NCBI GenBank assembly: GCA_020638795.1
Contig: JACKHW010000006.1
Span: forward strand, 248,001 to 312,000
DNA length: 64,000 bases
Reading direction: 5' to 3'
Source of the DNA: Planctomycetota bacterium
GTDB taxonomy: Bacteria; Planctomycetota; UBA1135; GCA-002748355
Below are positions 43,991-53,875 of the stretch, in pieces. The translations under genes and the position numbers were made by a program. The notes below the pieces were generated by a model. That model saw nothing but the letters and a program-made list of their open reading frames with translations, ran no database searches and was not told where the DNA came from. How positions within the stretch are numbered: position 1 is the first letter of the stretch; each line of letters begins with the position of its first letter.

Positions 43991-46900
43991 GTGAGCACGT
44001 CCGACATCCGCGAGCAGCTGAGAGCGCAGCGCAAACCCGATCTCGTCAAGAAGCGGCTCGGCCGCCACGTCCCGAAGGCTCTGCGCGAAGTGCTCGGTAT
44101 GTGCCTCGATGAGGAATCCCCTTACGCGCAGTCGAAGCTCATCGAAGAGGCCAAGAAAGGCCTGGCGAAGAGCTTCGTCGCGATGTCCGACGCGTCGCGG
44201 CACAAGTTGTTCACGTCGTTGCTGCCGCAGTACGCGGACGAGCTCGGCCGGGCCTTCGAGATCTTGCGCCTTCGGCCCTTCCAGTCCGACTCCTTTCGCA
44301 AGCCGTTTCGCTGCCCCGGTGCACAGCAACAACTCGCCGAGCAGCGAGCCGCGTTCTTCGCTCGTATCGTCGCTCTCCTCGGTCCGCACGAGGGCGACGC
44401 CGTGTGGCTGGCCGCGCACGCGCCGTTTCTGCCCTACGGCTGCCAGACAGATCTCGCCTGGCTGCTCGCCGCCGCGCTCGACATCGGCGACGCTCGCTCC
44501 GATCGGGTCTTCGAGACGCTGAAGGACTGCGCGAACGGCGAGCACCCAGTCGGTCAAATGGGCCGGCATGTCACGACTGCGTTGATGGCGTCGAGCCGTG
44601 AGGACGCCTGGGCATACAACGAGAAGCTCCTACTCGCGGCGCAACGCCAAGAAGGGCTGCGGCAGGTCATCCTCGAAGCCATCGACGAGGCGCACCCGCA
44701 GGCGTTTCGGCGCATGCTGCGCTTGATCCGCGAAGAACGCCTATCGCGCTTTTCGTCGGTCGTAAGGGCGTGCGACACGTGGTTCGGCTTTCTGTGGGAC
44801 GGCGCGAGCGCGGTCAAGATCGACTCGATCCTCGAACGCGTCGAGAGTTTCCTCGATGACCCGGCAGCACGACGCGCAGCGCTCGACCGAGACCATGGCG
44901 AGGATGCCTACCTCGCGCTCTGGGCGATCGCCTTCGACGACGTCGAAGCCGCGGTCCGCGAGGCCGACGCGCTGCTGGGCGACGCTTCGCCCGACAAGCG
45001 CTTTGCAGCGACCAACCTACTCGTGCAGTCTTCGTGGAGCAGGGCGTATCCGCCGCTCACGCGCGCGCTCGGCGACCCGGATCTGCGCATCGCGGCGCAC
45101 GCTCTGAGCGCGTTTCGCTACCACGACGTGTCCGAGTGGGTCGACTGTCGCGAGCTCTTCGACGCGTGCGAAGAACTCCTCGGCCGAACGACGGCACGCG
45201 AGCAGAAGCTCGAATCGATTTTGTGGCCATGGACGCAGACCAAGCTGGTGCGTGCCGAGATCGCCAACGCGATGGCGAGGAATCGAAAGGGAGTCGACCC
45301 TCGCCGCATGATCGCGCACGCTGGCGACCTCGAGCCCTACATGCGCCAGAAGCTCCTGCGCGACCTCGCAAAGATGCCGTCGCGCTGGGAGCGCACGAGC
45401 GGCTTCGTACCGGCGCCGCTCGAAGGCGACCACTACTCGCTCGCGATCGAGTTTCTGGGCGACAAGTCGGCGGACGTGCGCGGATGCGCCTTCGACGCAC
45501 TCGTCGGCACGCCGCTCCGCGAGACCGAGGTCGATCGCCTCGTCGCACTGCTCAGCCGCAAGGCAGGGGACTTGCGCAACCGAGCGATCGTGCGCCTCGG
45601 CGGGCTTCCGAACGATGCCCTTCTCACGCTCGTCGACAAGCTCCTCGGCGACAAGGACAAGATGCGCCGCATCGCCGGGCTCGAGTTGTTGCGCGCGTGC
45701 GTCGAGGCGGCGCGCCTGGTCGACGCATCGCGCACACGCGCCGCTGCGTATCGCGACGACCACGCCGAGCTGGATGCGACCGAGAGCAACAACCTCGAGT
45801 CGATCCTGGACGGCGAGGCCGAAGTCGCGAGCAAAGACGATGCGCTCGGTTTCGTGAACTCGGCCGCGCGCTTCGCATGGCCCGCGCCGACGAAGACCGA
45901 GTGCACAATCATCACCACCGCAGCTCTCGCATGCGTCGAATCGCTCGCGAAGCGCATCCTCGAGCTCGGTGAAACCGAACTCGAGAGACCATCCGGCGAG
46001 AAACAACTGCTGCTCGACAGCTACGGTTTCTCGCCGGAAGACCGGAAACGCTACCTGGCCCGGCCGGACAGCGGGGGTGAGAAGGCGTGCCCGCAACACC
46101 CGCTGATCGACGAGTGGCGCGCGTGGATGGACGCACGGCCTGCCAAGCTACGCGACAAGGATGGCCGAGAGCTCCTCCGTGCGTGGGCCATGCCGAATTC
46201 GGCGTGGAAAGGCGAAGTTTCCAAGTCCTTCGTCAACGGGCGCAGGTGGTCGACGCTTCACTTCCTCGACAAGACGCTCTCTTGGTGTGTCTTCTGGACT
46301 GCGGATTCGAACGCCTACGACTTCTTGCTCGATTGCTTCGAAGGCGATCTCGCCGCTCTGACCGCGAAGGACTACGAGACGCTGCGCGCGCAAACCGGAG
46401 GGTACTACAGAACGTACGGCCAGAAGGCGCAGCCGTGGGAACAGCGCATCGAGACCGCGCAAAACACGCTCCGGCATTTGAGTCGCTTGGAAGCGATGTT
46501 GCCGGATGCTGCGCGCGACGAGCAGGCGTTCCGGCTCTACGGGCTCGTGCGCTACGCCGAGGTGGAGAGCGGTGGGAACGCACGCATGTCAATCGACCTC
46601 GAGCGCTACTTGCGGAACTATCGCGCCGGATCCTTCGGCGATCGCGCGTTGCCGGAGTTCTTCGAACTCTGCGTCGGGCAGGCGCGACGCGGCGGCGTCC
46701 TGCGTGCTGCCTCCTCGCGACGCGGTACGGAGCTCGAGGGCTTCCCGGATCTGCAAGACGCGATCGCGCGTTGTCGTGACAGGATCGTCGACGTGGAGGC
46801 GAAGCGGGGAGATCGCCCCACGGCCGCGACGATGGCCGCGCTCGAGTTGCGCTGCAGCGGGTCGTTCCGGACGCTCTCGGCCGCGATGGACGGTCTCGGC

Positions 46901-48961
46901 AAGATGCCCTTCGCGCGCATGTCGTCCTACAGCGACGAGCGCTACGCGAAGAAGGCGAGTCTCAGCCACCTCGTGCTCCGCAGCTTCCCGTCCACGGACG
47001 ACGCAAGCGCGGACGGTCACGCGCGCTTCGCCCAATGGGCGCGCGAACGCAAGATCTCGGAAAAGCGACTTGCCGAACTCGCGAGCTACGCGCCGCAGTG
47101 GACTGGGCATGTCGCGAGCGTCTTGACTTGGCCCGGCTTCGAGGCCGCGATCTGGTGGCTCCACGCACACACCAAGGACGAGCATTGGGAGTCGCGCGAC
47201 TTGCGCGAAGAGTGGCAGGCACAGATCAGCGAGCGGACTCCGCTCAGCGCCGAGGAGCTGACCGAAGGCGCGGTCGACGTCGCGTGGTTCCGCGCGGCGT
47301 ACGAGGCGCTCGGTGCCGAACGTTGGGAGCTCGTCTCCGAGGCGGCCAAGTTCGCGTCGAGTAGCGGGGGGCACAAGCGTGCGCAGCTCTTCGCGGACGC
47401 GATGGCAGGCGCGGTCGCGGGTGAGGAACTCGTTGCGCGCATCGACGGGAAGCGACACCAGGACTCGGTGCGCGCGCTCGGACTTCTGCCGCTTCCGACG
47501 GGCGAGGAGCGCGATGGCGAGTTGCTCGCGCGCTATCAGCGTCTGGAGCGCTTTCGCCGCGAAAGCCGCAAGTTCGGTTCGCAGCGCCAAGCCAGCGAGG
47601 GACGTGCGGTCGACATCGGTCTCGAGAACCTCGCACGGACGGCGGGCTTCGCCGACCCCGTGCGCTTGCAGTGGGCGATGGAGCGCGAAGCCGTCAGGGA
47701 CCTCGCGGAAGGACCGGTCGTGCTGTCGCTCGACGACGTGCGCCTCACTCTCGTGCTCGATGACGCAGGGCGCCCCCAGTTGACGATCCAGCGCGAGGAC
47801 AAGAAGAAGCCCGCGGCCTTCAAGACGCTCAAGGCCGTACCGGCCGATCTGCGCAAGAACGAAGATCTCGTGCAGTTGCGCGCACGCGTCCAAGAGCTGC
47901 GGCGCCAGTCGTCGCGCGTGCGTGCTTCGCTCGAGCTCGCGATGTGTCGGGGCGACGTGTTCTCGGCCGCGGAGCTGCGTGAAATGGCGCGGCACCCGGT
48001 ATTGGCACCGACGCTCGCGCGTTTGCTCGTGATCGGCGTAGGAGAGCGCAGCGCCGACCTTTTCGGGCTCGTGGCGCATGGCGGGCAAGCGCTCGAGGAC
48101 ACGAAGGGTGGCCTCGAACCACTGGCAGCCAGCGATCGCGTTCGCCTCGCACACCCGCACGATCTCTTCGCACGCGGTGTCTGGTCGGACTGGCAGCGCG
48201 CGTGCTTCGAGCGCGAGCTCGTCCAACCCTTCCGCCAGGTCTTCCGCGAACTCTACCCGCTGACGGACAGCGAACGAGACACGGGCACGTTCTCACGACG
48301 CTTCGCCGGTCACCAGGTGCAGCCCAGGCAAGCGTTCGCGCTGCTCGGCGGCCGCGGCTGGGTCGCGCAGCCCGAGGAGGGGGTGAGCAAGACGTTCCAC
48401 GATGCGGGGATCACAGCTCGTTTGGGGTTCGAAGAGACGTTCTACTCTCCGGCGGAAATCGAGGACTTGACGCTCGACCAGGTGGTCTTCCGCAAGAAGG
48501 GCGAGTACGAGGCGCTCCGGCTCGTGGACATCGAGTCGAGGATCTTCAGCGAGACGATGCGCGACCTCGACCTCGTCGTGAGCGTCGCGCACTCGGGCGG
48601 CGTCGACCCCGAGGCGAGCGCGTCGACACTCGAGATGCGCGCGCGTCTCGTGCGCGAAACCTGCACCCTGCTCGGCATCGACAACGTCGAAGTCAAGGAG
48701 CAGAACGCGATCATTCGCGGCGCGCATGCGACCTACTCGCTGCACCTCGGAAGCGCCGTCGTTCGCGTGCTCGGCGGCGCGATGCTCGCGATCGTCGCGG
48801 TCCATTCCGGGCACCGAGGCAGAATCTTCTTGCCCTTCGAGGACGACGACCCGCGCAGCGCGGAGGTCTTGTCCAAAGTCTTGCTCCTGGCCCGCGACAA
48901 GCAGATTCGAGACGCCAAGATCCTGGACCAGATTCGCTACGCGACGGGCCAACTTCGTTGA
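43991..48961 (+). CDS. Giant DUF4132-type protein (MolR/YehI-related)
   Basis: Predicted 1656-residue cytoplasmic protein. GTG 43991 has GGAGG eight bases upstream; an in-frame TTG at 43973 overlaps the previous gene. The N-terminal two thirds are helical with HEAT-like stretches (for example LEGDHYSLAIEFLGDKSADV). The C-terminal third matches what I know of DUF4132: from about 1286 (VRASLELAMCRGDVFSAAEL), then WSDWQRACFERELVQPFRQV (about 1391). The extreme C-terminus (about 1585-1651, IFLPFEDDDPRSAEVLSKVL) resembles the companion DUF7737-type domain. The E. coli relatives MolR/YehI lie beside a MoxR ATPase/vWA cluster; no such partners are seen here. The function is unknown. Confidence 0.8.
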   Translation: MSTSDIREQLRAQRKPDLVKKRLGRHVPKALREVLGMCLDEESPYAQSKLIEEAKKGLAKSFVAMSDASRHKLFTSLLPQYADELGRAFEILRLRPFQSDSFRKPFRCPGAQQQLAEQRAAFFARIVALLGPHEGDAVWLAAHAPFLPYGCQTDLAWLLAAALDIGDARSDRVFETLKDCANGEHPVGQMGRHVTTALMASSREDAWAYNEKLLLAAQRQEGLRQVILEAIDEAHPQAFRRMLRLIREERLSRFSSVVRACDTWFGFLWDGASAVKIDSILERVESFLDDPAARRAALDRDHGEDAYLALWAIAFDDVEAAVREADALLGDASPDKRFAATNLLVQSSWSRAYPPLTRALGDPDLRIAAHALSAFRYHDVSEWVDCRELFDACEELLGRTTAREQKLESILWPWTQTKLVRAEIANAMARNRKGVDPRRMIAHAGDLEPYMRQKLLRDLAKMPSRWERTSGFVPAPLEGDHYSLAIEFLGDKSADVRGCAFDALVGTPLRETEVDRLVALLSRKAGDLRNRAIVRLGGLPNDALLTLVDKLLGDKDKMRRIAGLELLRACVEAARLVDASRTRAAAYRDDHAELDATESNNLESILDGEAEVASKDDALGFVNSAARFAWPAPTKTECTIITTAALACVESLAKRILELGETELERPSGEKQLLLDSYGFSPEDRKRYLARPDSGGEKACPQHPLIDEWRAWMDARPAKLRDKDGRELLRAWAMPNSAWKGEVSKSFVNGRRWSTLHFLDKTLSWCVFWTADSNAYDFLLDCFEGDLAALTAKDYETLRAQTGGYYRTYGQKAQPWEQRIETAQNTLRHLSRLEAMLPDAARDEQAFRLYGLVRYAEVESGGNARMSIDLERYLRNYRAGSFGDRALPEFFELCVGQARRGGVLRAASSRRGTELEGFPDLQDAIARCRDRIVDVEAKRGDRPTAATMAALELRCSGSFRTLSAAMDGLGKMPFARMSSYSDERYAKKASLSHLVLRSFPSTDDASADGHARFAQWARERKISEKRLAELASYAPQWTGHVASVLTWPGFEAAIWWLHAHTKDEHWESRDLREEWQAQISERTPLSAEELTEGAVDVAWFRAAYEALGAERWELVSEAAKFASSSGGHKRAQLFADAMAGAVAGEELVARIDGKRHQDSVRALGLLPLPTGEERDGELLARYQRLERFRRESRKFGSQRQASEGRAVDIGLENLARTAGFADPVRLQWAMEREAVRDLAEGPVVLSLDDVRLTLVLDDAGRPQLTIQREDKKKPAAFKTLKAVPADLRKNEDLVQLRARVQELRRQSSRVRASLELAMCRGDVFSAAELREMARHPVLAPTLARLLVIGVGERSADLFGLVAHGGQALEDTKGGLEPLAASDRVRLAHPHDLFARGVWSDWQRACFERELVQPFRQVFRELYPLTDSERDTGTFSRRFAGHQVQPRQAFALLGGRGWVAQPEEGVSKTFHDAGITARLGFEETFYSPAEIEDLTLDQVVFRKKGEYEALRLVDIESRIFSETMRDLDLVVSVAHSGGVDPEASASTLEMRARLVRETCTLLGIDNVEVKEQNAIIRGAHATYSLHLGSAVVRVLGGAMLAIVAVHSGHRGRIFLPFEDDDPRSAEVLSKVLLLARDKQIRDAKILDQIRYATGQLR

Positions 48962-49062
48962 GCGCGTGTAGATGGCGCGCACGAGCGACGCCATCGGCAG
49001 CGTTCCTCCAACGCCAGCCGGCAACGTCGCAACCCGTCGGCACTGGTCTCGGCCGCCGCCGG

Positions 49063-49746
49063 TCAGGCCCGGATCCGCGCGAGGCGCAGGGGGGTGGCCC
49101 GGTCCGGCCATGTCGTCTCGAGATCTTCGATCTCGACGTCGAACGACTGCGTCAGAGTCTCGAAGAACGGATCGGCAACCGATCGGCATGGATCCACGAG
49201 GACGGCCTCGCCTTCCTCGGCGAGCACACGGGACAGCAGCACACGAATCGGCTCGTGGTAGCGCGGTTCGTAGAGGATGTCGCCTGCGAGCACGCGATCG
49301 AAGCGCCGATCGAGCCGGTCCTTGGTCCAGTCGAAGAGCCGTGACCCGATGGCGGGCGTGCCCGCTTGGTTTTCGCGCGCATTGAAGACCGCGAACGCGA
49401 GGGCCTCCTCGAAGAAGTCCGCGAACTCCACTTCTGCCGCGCCGAGCCATGCCGCTGCAGCACCGGCAACGCCGACACCACAGCCGAGATCGAGCACGGA
49501 GCAACCGTCGAGGTTCCCGCTGCGCGCCAGCCAGCGCGCCAAGCCGACCGAACTCGGCCAGATCTCGGCCCAGAACGGCATGCGCTCGTTGCGGCGCCGA
49601 TCGTCGAGTTCGGTCATCTTCGCGACGAGCGGCTCCATCGAGGTCGGTGCGACGATCGACAAGCGACCGCCTTTGAGCGAAATCTTGCTTCGCCTCAGAT
49701 CGAAACCGCGCAGGATCGGATCTTGTTGCGCTTTCGGTACGCTCAT
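49063..49746 (-). CDS. SAM-dependent methyltransferase, METTL21/ETFB-KMT-like
   Basis: Predicted 227-residue class I methyltransferase. Motif I is VLDLGCGVGVAGAAAAWLG, preceded by MPFWAEIWPSSVGLARWL and followed by VLAGDILYEPRYHEPI, the arrangement of the lysine protein-methyltransferase group (Methyltransf_16). The target protein is unknown. ATG 49746 precedes the first conserved block; an ATG at 49830 would overlap the divergent kinase gene start region. It converges on the DUF4132-type gene. Confidence 0.85.
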   Translation of the reverse strand: MSVPKAQQDPILRGFDLRRSKISLKGGRLSIVAPTSMEPLVAKMTELDDRRRNERMPFWAEIWPSSVGLARWLARSGNLDGCSVLDLGCGVGVAGAAAAWLGAAEVEFADFFEEALAFAVFNARENQAGTPAIGSRLFDWTKDRLDRRFDRVLAGDILYEPRYHEPIRVLLSRVLAEEGEAVLVDPCRSVADPFFETLTQSFDVEIEDLETTWPDRATPLRLARIRA

Positions 49747-49785
49747 GGACCGCTCGCTTCCGTAGTTCGTGCTCTGTTGCGCATC

Positions 49786-51945
49786 ATGGCATCTTCGAAG
49801 AAAACCCTGACGTTCGCACTCCTGCTGCAACTCGTCCCCGTGACGATCGTTGCATGGATCGGCTTGCGCGAACTCGGACGGCTCGAAGAACAGGTCCGGG
49901 AGTCGCTCGCGAAGGGCAAACTCGCGGTCCTCGCCGGTGTCGAAGAGTCGCTACGCGTCCGGCTCGAAGAGCTGACGATCGAACGCACGAAGGACGTCGA
50001 AGACCGCTCGATCGCGGACGTGATCGCCACGATCGGCACGAAAGGCAACAGCGACTTACCCGGACGGGTGCTCTTCGCGGCGGACGGAGAACCGGTCTTT
50101 CCCCGCCGTCCACCGCTCTCCACGGCCGCACCGAGCTTGTCTCCGATCAATCCCAATCGACCCGGTGTGTCCGAACTCACGCGCACGCTGCGTGAGGCGG
50201 ACGTCCTCGGTGCGCTCGGTCGCCACGAAGACGCCGCCGAACACGTCCTCGCCTGGGAGCCACCGCGAAACCTCTCGGTCGAAGCACAACTTCGCCTCGC
50301 GTTCGAAAAAGGTCGCCTCCTTCGAAGAATCGACCACATGGTCGACGCGATTCGAGAACTGCGCGACGCCGAACGCCTCGTCGACTCGTTACCGCGACTG
50401 CAGCGTGCTCGCGCCGGCACCGCGGCACTCGTCCTCGTGACGCGGTACCTCTCCATTGCGACGCGCCTCGATCGAGCGCCCGAGGGCGAGCTCGAAGGAC
50501 TCGAGGACGAAGTGCTCGATCTCCTGCGCGGCATAGCACGTGGCGATTACGACGCGGAGAGCGACGCGTGGCTCGATCGAATGACTGCGCGCGTCGCGTC
50601 CCTCCATCGGAATGGCAACGAAGCGGACGACATCGCGTTCGACGCCGCCCTTGCCTGGCGCGCATGGCACGTCGAACAACGCCGGCTCACCCTCGCGCTT
50701 CAGGGCCGTGACCTCGGCCCACTCGAAGCGACGGACCAACGTTTTGTGACGGTCACGCTCGGCAGTGTGGATCGGCCGGGTATCGTCGCATTCTCCAAGT
50801 TGGGCGACGACAGCGTGGTCGGTCCGCTGTGGCTCGGTCACGCGATCGACCTCGACGAGATCATCGAGCCGATCGCATCCGACATCGAAGCGAAACTCGC
50901 CCAGGAAGAGGGCGGGTATCAACTCGCCATCGTCGATGCGAACGGGCGTGAGATCTACGGCGGCCCGAACAATCGCGATCGCAAGGCAGCGAGCGAAGGT
51001 CCCGATCGCGCGATGCGCCTCGCGTTCGGCGGCACGCTCCACGGCCTGACGGCCGAACTCCGGCCGGAGGATCCGCTGAGCCTCGCTCGCGTCGCGCGCC
51101 GCACGATCCTTCTCAAGTCGGTCTTACTCGTGGCGCTCGCGATCATCGCGAGCATCGGCGCATTCTTGCTCATCCGGACAGTGCGGCGCGAAAGCGAACT
51201 CGCCGCACTACGCACCGAGTTCGTCGGTCGGGTTTCGCACGAACTCAAGACTCCGCTCGCCCTGATACGGATGTATGGCGAAACGCTCGCGCTCGGACGC
51301 GTCGACGATCCCGCAAAGACGATCGACTTCGCACGCATCATCGCGAAGGAATCCGCGCGGCTCACCGAGATGATCGATCGGGTACTCGACTTCTCGCGCA
51401 TCGAAGCGAAGACCAAGAGCTACTCACCACGTAGATCTCGCGTCGATCTCCTCGTCGCGGACGTGATCGAGAATTACCGCAGCCATCTCGCGAGCCAGGG
51501 TTTCGAAATCCACTTCGACCAGGTCGATCCGATCGAGATCGATGTCGACGAAGAAGGCCTGACCGAGGCGCTGATCAATCTGCTTTCCAACGCTGCGAAG
51601 TATCACGAACCCAGCGACGAGAAACGGATCGACGTGACGCTCGACACGATTCGAGAGAAGGGCAACGAACTCGTACGGCTTCGTGTTCGAGATCACGGCA
51701 TCGGTGTCCCGCCGAGCGAACGCCAACGCATCTTCGACACGTTCTATCGCGCACAGGCAGCCGGCGAGCGACGCGGTGCAGGATTGGGGCTCGCACTCGT
51801 CAAACACTTCGTCGAAGCTCACGGCGGATCGTGTCGTTGTGTCGACAACGAGGACGGCGATCCGCGCGGCAGCACCTTCGAACTCCTTCTTCCACTCATC
51901 GATCCGCAACCAGAGACCACGAACCGAGTCGGAGCAATCGCATGA
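49786..51945 (+). CDS. Sensor histidine kinase of three-gene operon
   Basis: Predicted 719-residue membrane kinase with TM1 at about 8-25, a large extracytoplasmic helical sensor (about 30-440) and TM2 at about 441-464. The H-box is GRVSHELKTP (His485), the N-box ALINLLSNAAKY (about 595-606), the G1 box DHGIG (636-640) and the G2 box GAGLGLAL (664-671). The next gene starts inside its stop codon (ATGA overlap). The sensor region has no recognised ligand-binding fold and contains TPR-like helices near 130-300. Confidence 0.93.
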   Translation: MASSKKTLTFALLLQLVPVTIVAWIGLRELGRLEEQVRESLAKGKLAVLAGVEESLRVRLEELTIERTKDVEDRSIADVIATIGTKGNSDLPGRVLFAADGEPVFPRRPPLSTAAPSLSPINPNRPGVSELTRTLREADVLGALGRHEDAAEHVLAWEPPRNLSVEAQLRLAFEKGRLLRRIDHMVDAIRELRDAERLVDSLPRLQRARAGTAALVLVTRYLSIATRLDRAPEGELEGLEDEVLDLLRGIARGDYDAESDAWLDRMTARVASLHRNGNEADDIAFDAALAWRAWHVEQRRLTLALQGRDLGPLEATDQRFVTVTLGSVDRPGIVAFSKLGDDSVVGPLWLGHAIDLDEIIEPIASDIEAKLAQEEGGYQLAIVDANGREIYGGPNNRDRKAASEGPDRAMRLAFGGTLHGLTAELRPEDPLSLARVARRTILLKSVLLVALAIIASIGAFLLIRTVRRESELAALRTEFVGRVSHELKTPLALIRMYGETLALGRVDDPAKTIDFARIIAKESARLTEMIDRVLDFSRIEAKTKSYSPRRSRVDLLVADVIENYRSHLASQGFEIHFDQVDPIEIDVDEEGLTEALINLLSNAAKYHEPSDEKRIDVTLDTIREKGNELVRLRVRDHGIGVPPSERQRIFDTFYRAQAAGERRGAGLGLALVKHFVEAHGGSCRCVDNEDGDPRGSTFELLLPLIDPQPETTNRVGAIA

Positions 51946-52655
51946 CCGAGACTCCAGCAACCGTTCTGATCGTCGACGACGAAAAAGGGCTCGTCGACGG
52001 CCTACGATTCAACCTCGAGCACGAGGGCTATCGAGTCGAAGTCGCGCACGACGGTAACGAAGCGCTCTTCAAGGTTCGCGAAGCCGCCCCAACACTCGTG
52101 TTGCTCGATGTGATGATGCCTCACATGAGCGGGCTCCAAGTCCTCGAACAGCTTCGCGAAGGTGGTGATCGTACTCCGATCATCCTCCTCACTGCCAAGA
52201 GCCAACCCGAGGACAAGGTGCGTGGACTCGAACTCGGAGCCGACGATTACGTCACGAAGCCCTTCGGGTTGCCCGAGCTCCTCGCACGCATCCGCGCCGT
52301 GCTGCGCAGAACGACGCCGATCACCGAGGACCGCGAATCCGACCTCCACGAGTTCGATGGACTCACGGTGGACCTGCGTCGCTACGTCGTGATTCGTGAC
52401 GGCACCGAACACGCGCTCAGCCGGTTCGAATCGGAGATCCTGCGCTATCTCCTCGCTCACGTCGACCAAGTCGTGACCCGACGAGATCTACTCACGAATG
52501 TCTGGGGCTACGTCAACCTGCCGACGACGCGCACGGTCGACAACCACATCGCGAGATTGCGGAAGAAGATCGAAGAGCATCCGGATGAACCGCGATTCAT
52601 TCACACCGTGCACGGGATCGGGTATCGCTTCGAGAGCGGGACAGCCACGACATGA
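51942..52655 (+). CDS. OmpR-family response regulator of three-gene operon
   Basis: Predicted 237-residue regulator with receiver residues Asp12-Asp13, phospho-acceptor Asp56 (VLLDVMMPH) and Lys106 in LLTAKSQ. The winged-helix domain (about 135-232) includes LSRFESEILRYLLAHVDQVV and TRTVDNHIARLRKKIE. It overlaps the kinase gene upstream and the exported protein gene downstream by four bases each. Confidence 0.95.
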   Translation: MTETPATVLIVDDEKGLVDGLRFNLEHEGYRVEVAHDGNEALFKVREAAPTLVLLDVMMPHMSGLQVLEQLREGGDRTPIILLTAKSQPEDKVRGLELGADDYVTKPFGLPELLARIRAVLRRTTPITEDRESDLHEFDGLTVDLRRYVVIRDGTEHALSRFESEILRYLLAHVDQVVTRRDLLTNVWGYVNLPTTRTVDNHIARLRKKIEEHPDEPRFIHTVHGIGYRFESGTATT

Positions 52656-53848
52656 GGCGGTACTCCAAGATCTCGATCTGTGGTCTCTGCCTCGTCGTCA
52701 GTCTCGCTGGCGCGTGGTCCACACACGAAATTCAGGGCAAGCGATTCGCGATGGCTGCCTCTCGACAGCAGCAGGACCCAGAGGACTCGATACAGGCGCC
52801 GGATATCGCGGACCTCGAGTTCGACGCGTGGGCGGCAGAGATCTTCGATTGTGATTTTCGTGCGGCGAGGCTCGAGGCTGCCGAAATCGCCACCAAGGAC
52901 GGAATCGCGCAATGGACGCGGGCTCGCGCGTACAACGACCTCGTTCGACTCGCGCGACTGTCGGGCGACTACTCCGACCTCGAGCGCGTGACCAAAACGT
53001 TGACGGACCAGCCCGACCTCACGACCGGACAACGGATCGCGCTTACCGGATTCTTGCGAGCCTTCGAGCGTGGCAAAGACGAAGCGTCCCAGAGCTTCGA
53101 ACGCGCCAAAATGGCCTACGAACGCGCGATCGAAAACGCGACGAACGCGGAAGAGCGCGCACGGGCGAGAGCGGCGTTCTTCACCGACGTCCGTCAAGCC
53201 ACACGAACTCTGCGTCGACCGTCCGCAACGTTGTTGCCCGACGTGGCTCGGAACGGACCCAGGCCGATGTTCCTCGCATCCAACCGACCGTTCGAACCTT
53301 CGCGCGAACTCGTCGTGCAATCGCGCATGCTAGTTTCAATGCAGAAGAACATCGACGAACTGCTCGCGAAGAATGCCGACCGCGGCACCATCGACGCCGC
53401 AATTGCAGAACGTGAAGACTTACGAGCACGACTCCTTCCACGAGCGCAGCGCACGATCCGCGCGTTCCGCCTGGAGATCGAGTCGTTCGAACGAGAAGGC
53501 AACACGAGAGCGACGGAGAGCCTCGTCGATGCGGTGATCGAACTCGAGAAGGCCATCACCGAGACGCGCGCCGGAACCGATCGAGCGCTTCCCGATGCTG
53601 CCCCGGTCGACGCGGAGTCGCTACGACGCCGGCTCGAGGATGCCGTCAATCGGCGGCGCGCCTTGGATGTTCTGCTCGATTCGGCCGACGCGAAGATCCG
53701 AACTCTGCAATCGAACGGGGATGCGCGAGCTCGTTCCCTCGAGGCGTGGAAGAGCGAAACGTCGACGCTCGTGCGCGATGGCCGCTGGTTCGATGCGGCG
53801 CAGCGCACACTCGAATTGTCGACGGAAGAACTCGCCGCGTTGCTGTGA
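52652..53848 (+). CDS. Exported helical protein, third component of the operon
   Basis: Predicted 398-residue exported protein with an N-terminal signal or anchor (about 6-24, ICGLCLVVSLAGAWS). The mature part is almost entirely alpha-helical, charged and TPR/coiled-coil-like, with no cysteine pair or enzymatic motif. It is translationally coupled to the response regulator by an ATGA overlap, so it is likely expressed strictly with the pair. It may be a periplasmic accessory of the sensor. I do not recognise a family. Confidence 0.8.
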   Translation: MRRYSKISICGLCLVVSLAGAWSTHEIQGKRFAMAASRQQQDPEDSIQAPDIADLEFDAWAAEIFDCDFRAARLEAAEIATKDGIAQWTRARAYNDLVRLARLSGDYSDLERVTKTLTDQPDLTTGQRIALTGFLRAFERGKDEASQSFERAKMAYERAIENATNAEERARARAAFFTDVRQATRTLRRPSATLLPDVARNGPRPMFLASNRPFEPSRELVVQSRMLVSMQKNIDELLAKNADRGTIDAAIAEREDLRARLLPRAQRTIRAFRLEIESFEREGNTRATESLVDAVIELEKAITETRAGTDRALPDAAPVDAESLRRRLEDAVNRRRALDVLLDSADAKIRTLQSNGDARARSLEAWKSETSTLVRDGRWFDAAQRTLELSTEELAALL

Positions 53849-53875
53849 TTCGAATCCGTCGAGACCCGACGACGC

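Noticed and set aside
46589..48226. 545-codon frame antisense to the DUF4132-type gene
   Set aside because: Composition-driven shadow; the sense protein has clear C-terminal family motifs.
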